A stretch of 64,000 bases of DNA, taken from Clostridia bacterium (GTDB lineage: Bacteria > Bacillota > Clostridia > Christensenellales > Borkfalkiaceae). Position numbers and translations under genes: made by a program. Below the pieces are notes generated by a model. That model saw only the letters and a list, made by a program, of their open reading frames with translations, had not been told where the DNA came from and ran no database searches. Shown here piece by piece: positions 59,591-64,000 of this stretch (positions are counted from its first letter, which is position 1; each line of letters begins with the position of its first letter). The stretch lies in the NCBI GenBank assembly GCA_017545865.1, contig JAFWXO010000005.1, forward strand, positions 28,281 to 92,280, written 5' to 3'.

Positions 59591-59604
59591 CGATACAAAA
59601 TTAT

Positions 59605-59636
59605 AAAAGCCAACCGTTTCGGTTGGCTTTTTTTAT
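59605..59636. terminator. Bidirectional terminator
   Basis: A 12-bp hairpin aaaagccaaccg / cggttggctttt, loop ttt, T-run both ways, between the M20 peptidase and the converging acetyltransferase. Confidence 0.9.
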
Positions 59637-60163
59637 AGCTTGATTAAGTATTTTTGCGGTGTTGCTACCCCTTTAATTTCTTCAACCAACACACCGCCCG
59701 CGCCCGTGATAACTTTTCTTGAGCCGACGTTTTCCTTATAGCAACAAAGGTAAACGTCACGGCTGACGGGGTTTAGTTTTTTATATTCTTCTATCGCGAG
59801 AGAAAGCGCGATTTTTGCGTAACCTTTGCCACGCTCTAAGGGAGAAATAGCGTAACCGATATTTCCTTCGTAATCTTCAAAAAGCGTTTTGTTAAGGCGT
59901 GGGCGCACAACAACCGCGCCAACGATTTTATTATCTTCTTTGCGGACTAAAACGAACTGATAAGACGGATAATCGGCTTGTTCGTACGAAATAAAAGGAA
60001 TATCTTCATACTCTTTAAGTTTTGATAAAAATGCTTTAAAGTCGTAACCGTCTTCAATTCTAACGCCCTTGATTGCACCGCTATGAGCAATTTGTTCACT
60101 TACAAAATTGCAAAACTCGTTTTCATCGTCTAAGGTCAATTTTCTCAAAAATAATTCGTTCAT
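59633..60163 (-). CDS. GNAT acetyltransferase
   Basis: A 176-residue N-acetyltransferase. The acetyl-CoA loop is GNIGYAISPLERGKGYAKIALSLAIEEYKK and the late VYLCCYKENVGSRKVITGAGGVL fits the fold. Substrate unknown. It overlaps the AraC gene by 4 bp. Confidence 0.88.
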   Translation of the reverse strand: MNELFLRKLTLDDENEFCNFVSEQIAHSGAIKGVRIEDGYDFKAFLSKLKEYEDIPFISYEQADYPSYQFVLVRKEDNKIVGAVVVRPRLNKTLFEDYEGNIGYAISPLERGKGYAKIALSLAIEEYKKLNPVSRDVYLCCYKENVGSRKVITGAGGVLVEEIKGVATPQKYLIKL

Positions 60164-60966
60164 GCCTTTTCCCCTTTTCTATACTCAATCGGCGTTACCC
60201 CGTAAACTTTTTTAAAATACTGAACGAAGTAAGACGGGTTTGAAAAATTGCACCGCTCGGAAATTTGCGCCACCGTCATACTCGAAATTTTAAGCCAGTT
60301 TTTGCTTTCTTGCAAACGCTTTTTGATAACGTAATCATAAACGCCTATTCCAACGCTTTTTTTGAAAGCGTGCATAAGCGTAGTTTTATTTATAAAGAAC
60401 TTTTCAGATAAAGATTTTACTGAAATATCTTCCAAAAAATGCCCGTCTAAATACTTTTTAACGGAGTTTATAAGTTCGTTACTGCCCCGCTTTACGTTGG
60501 GAACGGGAATTGCGCTTGATAGAAACAAAACTTCGTTTATTATAAGCGAGAACAAAAGATTTGCGTTATCAACAAACATTTTCCCCTTACTTTCGTAATC
60601 TTTAACGATTTGCTCGGCGTAAAAACCAACTCTTTCGCCACCGGCGTATGCTTTAAACTCGTCTTGCGCGCCAAGAAGGTAATTTTCTATTCCGATAATA
60701 TAAACGCCAAAGTCGGATGATAAACTTTCTTCGTTGTGAACGGTATCGGGGTTAACGATAAACAAATCGCCTTTTTTAACTTCAAACCGCTCCCCGTCTG
60801 CATTGAAAACACCCTTTCCACTAACAACAACCATAATCTCGGTAATGTTGTGCGAAACGAAATCTTGGCGTGCGGTTTTAGCAAGCTCTAAATACGCAAC
60901 GTATGAAAGCATAACGCCCAAGTTGTTTTGAATATTAAATTCTCTAAACTCGGTTAGATTAAACAT
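60160..60966 (-). CDS. AraC-family regulator with cupin domain
   Basis: A 268-residue regulator. The N-terminal cupin (about 20-140) has EIMVVVSGKGVFNADGERFEVKKGDLFIVNPDTVH; the C-terminal AraC domain has two helix-turn-helix units ending AQISERCNFSNPSYFVQYFKKVYGVTPIEYRKG. It is divergent from fucI and probably controls it. Confidence 0.9.
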   Translation of the reverse strand: MFNLTEFREFNIQNNLGVMLSYVAYLELAKTARQDFVSHNITEIMVVVSGKGVFNADGERFEVKKGDLFIVNPDTVHNEESLSSDFGVYIIGIENYLLGAQDEFKAYAGGERVGFYAEQIVKDYESKGKMFVDNANLLFSLIINEVLFLSSAIPVPNVKRGSNELINSVKKYLDGHFLEDISVKSLSEKFFINKTTLMHAFKKSVGIGVYDYVIKKRLQESKNWLKISSMTVAQISERCNFSNPSYFVQYFKKVYGVTPIEYRKGEKA

Positions 60967-61123
60967 AGTTTAATTTTACAACTATATATTAAAACTGTCA
61001 AGAAAATAGCATTATTTTGATATAAAAAGGCATTTTTATTACTTTAATAGCGTGAGTTATAATTATATAATATAATTAAGAAAGAAAATTTCTTTAAATT
61101 TTTCTTATAAAGGAGAATATATT

Positions 61124-62956
61124 ATGGCAAAATCAAGATACGTTGGCGGTTATCCCGTTATCGGTATTAGACCTTGTATTGACGGTCGTCGTGGACCGAT
61201 GATGCTTCGTGAATCTCTCGAACCTACCGTTTGGGCGATGGCAAACGCTGCTAAAAAATTGTTTGAAGACAATCTTTTTTATTCAAACGGCGAACCCGTT
61301 AAAGTTGTTTTAGCGGATACTTGTATCGGCCGTGTTGCAGAAGCGGCTGCTTGCGCTGAAAAATTTAAAAAGGAAGGCGTTGATATTACTTTATCAGTAA
61401 CTTCTTGCTGGTGCTACGGTTCAGAAACTATGGATATGGACCCCAACACTATCAAAGCAGTTTGGGGCTTTAACGGTACTGAAAGACCGGGCGCAGTTTA
61501 CCTTGCTGCCGTTCTTGCAGGTCACGCTCAAAAAGGCTTACCTGCTTTTGGTATTTACGGCCACGAAGTTCAAGACTTAGATCAAGTTAGCGAAATCCCT
61601 GAAGACGTTAAGGAAAAACTCCTTCGCTTTGGTCGCGCGGCGGTTGCAGTTGCTACTATGCGCGGTAAATCTTACCTTCAAATCGGTTCTCAATGTATGG
61701 GTATTGCAGGCTCGATTATCGACCAAGATATGATGGAAAGTTATTTCGGCATGCGCGTTGAATCGGTTGACGAAGTTGAAATCCTTCGCCGTATGGAAGA
61801 AGGCATTTACAATGAAGAAGAATACCAAAAAGCGCTTGCTTGGACTAAAGAACACTGCAAAGAAGGTTGGGACGATAACCCTGACACCGTTCCTTTCTTA
61901 GGCAAAGAACACAAGATTAAGTTTACCCGTGAAGAAAAGGATAAACAATGGGAATTCACGGTTAAAATGTACTGCATTATCAAAGATTTAATGGCAGGCA
62001 ACCAAAACCTTCCCGATGCGTTCATTGAAGAAAGAGCCGGCCACAACGCTATTGCAGGTGGTTTCCAAGGTCAACGCCAATGGACTGACCACTGGCCCAA
62101 CTGTGACTACCCTGAAGCCCTTTTAAGTTCAACCTTTGACTATGAAGGCGCAAGAGAACCGTTCACCTTAGCAACCGAGAACGACGTTTTAAACGGTATG
62201 GGCATGCTTATGATGCGTCTTTTAACTCACCGCGCTCAAATCTTTGCCGACGTTAGAACTTACTGGTCTGGCGACGCTACTGAAAGAGTTACCGGCTATA
62301 AACTCGAAGGTAAAGCAAAAGAATCTGACGGTATTATTCACCTTTTAAATTCGGGCGCTGCTTGTCTTGACGCGAGCGGTGTTTGCACCGATGAAAACGG
62401 CAACGCCGTTATGAAAAAATGGTGGGAAGTAACCGATGAAGATATCAAGAAAATGACTGACGCTACCGTTTGGTGCGAAGCAGGTTTTGATAACTTCCGT
62501 GGCGGTGGTTTCTCAAGCCATTTCGACACCTACGCTGAAATGCCCGTTACTATGATTAGACTTAACCTTGTTAAAGGTTTAGGCCCCGTTCTTCAAATTG
62601 CTGAAGGTTGGACGGTAAATCTTCCTAAAGATGTTAACGATAAGCTTATGAAGAGAACTAACCCCACTTGGCCTTGCACTTGGTTTGCTCCTCGTTGTGA
62701 CGGCAAGGAAGGTAGCCCGTTCAGAACTGCTTACGAAGTAATGCAAAACTGGGGCGCTAACCACGGCGCAATTTCTTACGGACATATCGGCGCGGACCTT
62801 ATTACTATGTGTTCAATGCTCCGTATCCCCGTATGCATGCACAACGTTCCCGAAAAAGACATTTATCGCCCTGCTTGCTGGAACGCGTTCGGCATGGACA
62901 GAGAAGGTCAAGATTACAGAGCTTGTAAGACTTACGGACCTGTTTACAAGAAATAA
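61124..62956 (+). CDS. fucI: L-fucose isomerase
   Basis: A 610-residue aldose-ketose isomerase, of usual length. The N-terminal part (RYVGGYPVIGIRPCIDGRRGPM) and catalytic segment (TWPCTWFAPRCDGKEGSPFRTAYEVMQNWGANHGAISYGHIGADL) are typical. It turns L-fucose into L-fuculose; D-arabinose is a common second substrate. aaaggag precedes the ATG. No fuculokinase or aldolase gene is near. Confidence 0.93.
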   Translation: MAKSRYVGGYPVIGIRPCIDGRRGPMMLRESLEPTVWAMANAAKKLFEDNLFYSNGEPVKVVLADTCIGRVAEAAACAEKFKKEGVDITLSVTSCWCYGSETMDMDPNTIKAVWGFNGTERPGAVYLAAVLAGHAQKGLPAFGIYGHEVQDLDQVSEIPEDVKEKLLRFGRAAVAVATMRGKSYLQIGSQCMGIAGSIIDQDMMESYFGMRVESVDEVEILRRMEEGIYNEEEYQKALAWTKEHCKEGWDDNPDTVPFLGKEHKIKFTREEKDKQWEFTVKMYCIIKDLMAGNQNLPDAFIEERAGHNAIAGGFQGQRQWTDHWPNCDYPEALLSSTFDYEGAREPFTLATENDVLNGMGMLMMRLLTHRAQIFADVRTYWSGDATERVTGYKLEGKAKESDGIIHLLNSGAACLDASGVCTDENGNAVMKKWWEVTDEDIKKMTDATVWCEAGFDNFRGGGFSSHFDTYAEMPVTMIRLNLVKGLGPVLQIAEGWTVNLPKDVNDKLMKRTNPTWPCTWFAPRCDGKEGSPFRTAYEVMQNWGANHGAISYGHIGADLITMCSMLRIPVCMHNVPEKDIYRPACWNAFGMDREGQDYRACKTYGPVYKK

Positions 62957-62960
62957 TAAT

Positions 62961-62993
62961 TTAACTGCCGAGAAACTCTCGGCAGTTTTTTAT
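62961..62993 (+). terminator. Terminator of fucI
   Basis: A 10-bp hairpin aactgccgag / ctcggcagtt, loop aaact, T-run. Confidence 0.88.
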
Positions 62994-63027
62994 TGTCAAA
63001 AATTTAAACGTGTGTTAAAATGAAAAT

Positions 63028-63768
63028 ATGTATAACTTTTTTGTTGATGAAAACGCTAAAACTTTAGACGGTTACTTGATAACGGGTAAAGACTATAACC
63101 ATATTAAAAACGTTCTCCGCATGAAAACGGGCGAAGATTTGCTCGTTACTTTCGGCGGGAAAAGCGACCTTTGCTGTGTTTGTGATTTTACCCAAAGCGA
63201 AGTTGTGGTTAAAATTATAAAACCCGATTATCAAAGCACGGAACTCCCCGTAGAAATTACCCTTTTTCAAGGAATTGCAAAGGGCGAGAAAATGGAACTT
63301 ATTATTCAAAAAGCCGTTGAACTTGGCGTTAGTGAAATTGTTCCAACGGAGATGAAACGTTGTATTGCCAAGATTGAAAAGAACAAAGCAAAGCAAAAAA
63401 CGGAAAGGTTTAACCTTATATCCGAGAGCGCGTCAAAACAATCAAAGCGAAACGTTATTCCAAAGGTTTTAGAGCCGATGAGTTACGATAGCGCTCTATC
63501 ATACCTTGAAAGTTTTGATTTGGTTATTATCCCCTACGAGTGCGCGGAAGGTATGACGGCTACTACTCAAACGCTTGATGAAATTAAGCGCGGTATGAAA
63601 ATAGGCGTTATTATCGGATCGGAAGGTGGGTTTGACGACGGCGAGATTGAAAAGGCAAAACAACTTAAAAACGCCAAAATTATTTCGCTTGGAAAACGCA
63701 TTTTAAGAACGGAAACGGCATCGATAACCGCCCTATCGCTTATTATGCTTAAAGCCGAAACAATTTAA
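63028..63768 (+). CDS. rsmE: 16S rRNA (uracil(1498)-N3)-methyltransferase
   Basis: A 246-residue SPOUT methyltransferase. An N-terminal PUA-like part (NHIKNVLRMKTGEDLLVT) is followed by the knotted domain with GIAKGEKMELIIQKAVELGVSEIVP, IGSEGGFDDGEIE and SLGKRILRTETASI. It methylates U1498 of 16S rRNA. The ATG at 63028 has no clear Shine-Dalgarno sequence. Confidence 0.95.
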   Translation: MYNFFVDENAKTLDGYLITGKDYNHIKNVLRMKTGEDLLVTFGGKSDLCCVCDFTQSEVVVKIIKPDYQSTELPVEITLFQGIAKGEKMELIIQKAVELGVSEIVPTEMKRCIAKIEKNKAKQKTERFNLISESASKQSKRNVIPKVLEPMSYDSALSYLESFDLVIIPYECAEGMTATTQTLDEIKRGMKIGVIIGSEGGFDDGEIEKAKQLKNAKIISLGKRILRTETASITALSLIMLKAETI

Positions 63769-63775
63769 AAGCACT

Positions 63776-63808
63776 AAAAAACGACGGAACGTTCCGTCGT
63801 TTTTTTTA
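63776..63808. terminator. Bidirectional terminator
   Basis: The palindrome acgacggaacgttccgtcgt (63781-63800) with A-run before and T-run after, between rsmE and the converging nagA. Confidence 0.9.
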
Positions 63809-63813
63809 TTTGT

Positions 63814-64000
63814 TTAATATACTTTTTCGCCTTGAAGGTAAACTGATTTAACTTTAAAGGTGCTATCAACTAAAAGTAAATCGGCAACCTTGCCAGCTTC
63901 TACTGAGCCGTAATCTTTATCAATACCCAAAAGTTTTGCAGGGTTTAAGCTTGCAAATCTAACGGCGTGAGATAAACCGTAGCCCGCGTAACTCATAACG
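63814..64000 (-). CDS. nagA: N-acetylglucosamine-6-phosphate deacetylase, C-terminal fragment
   Basis: Only the last 61 codons are inside the window; the gene continues past the right edge. LNPAKLLGIDKDYGSVEAGKVADLLLVD is the closing motif of the amidohydrolase fold, and the preceding SHAVRFASLNPA is typical of NagA. Another amidohydrolase such as a dihydroorotase relative is possible. Confidence 0.7.
   Translation of the reverse strand, partial: VMSYAGYGLSHAVRFASLNPAKLLGIDKDYGSVEAGKVADLLLVDSTFKVKSVYLQGEKVY

Overview
The window looks like chromosome from a low-GC, Gram-positive-type bacterium of the Clostridia (Bacillota), probably an uncultivated gut lineage; the lineage is an inference from gene order and base composition. 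The order is classic for the phylum: dnaG-rpoD-trmK-nif3, rimP-nusA-ylxR-ylxQ-infB-rbfA-nrnA-truB-ribF, ispG next to a polC-like gene, coaX beside an ECF transporter S component, and ylxY-mlpA. No sporulation gene was recognised.

Layout. 1-26.1 kb is a nearly continuous minus-strand run of housekeeping genes (transcription, translation, replication, isoprenoid and CoA synthesis), interrupted by an orphan lipoprotein solute-binding protein. 26.2-28.8 kb holds small Cys-rich proteins, an ArsR regulator and two tandem amidohydrolases. 28.8-41.9 kb is again housekeeping (M16 peptidase, rho, two flavoproteins, NAD synthetase, a sodium symporter). 42.0-43.8 kb holds a short transcript with three micro-ORFs and three tandem paralogous lipoproteins. 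58.0-64 kb returns to the chromosome: an XRE regulator facing a candidate small RNA, an M20 peptidase, fucose isomerase with an AraC regulator, rsmE, and the end of nagA.

The accessory part is a 13.7-kb integrated element from 44040 to 57816, bounded by a 28-bp direct repeat of the 3' end of tRNA-Ser(CGA). It carries a tyrosine integrase, four XRE repressors with a shared C-terminal tail, a promoter with two operators, an MT-A70 adenine methylase, and a run of small genes ending in a Zot-type ATPase. The order signal-peptide protein with C-terminal membrane anchor, small membrane protein, Zot ATPase matches the pIII-pVI-pI order of filamentous phages, so I read it as an inovirus-like prophage of a Gram-positive host. 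A second repressor/operator switch lies at 55.9-56.0 kb in front of a tandem winged-helix protein that may start replication.

The most unusual features are: (1) a roughly 90-nt structured element present four times in the prophage, each copy starting at or just after a stop-codon triplet; (2) a NAD synthetase with an N-terminal XRE helix-turn-helix and a glutaminase domain that has lost all three catalytic residues; (3) the repressor array; (4) a promoter-terminator unit with only micro-ORFs; (5) an XRE-controlled candidate small RNA; (6) a stand-alone PolC N-terminal/OB/exonuclease protein without PHP or polymerase domains. All calls come from reading the sequence; no database search was done.
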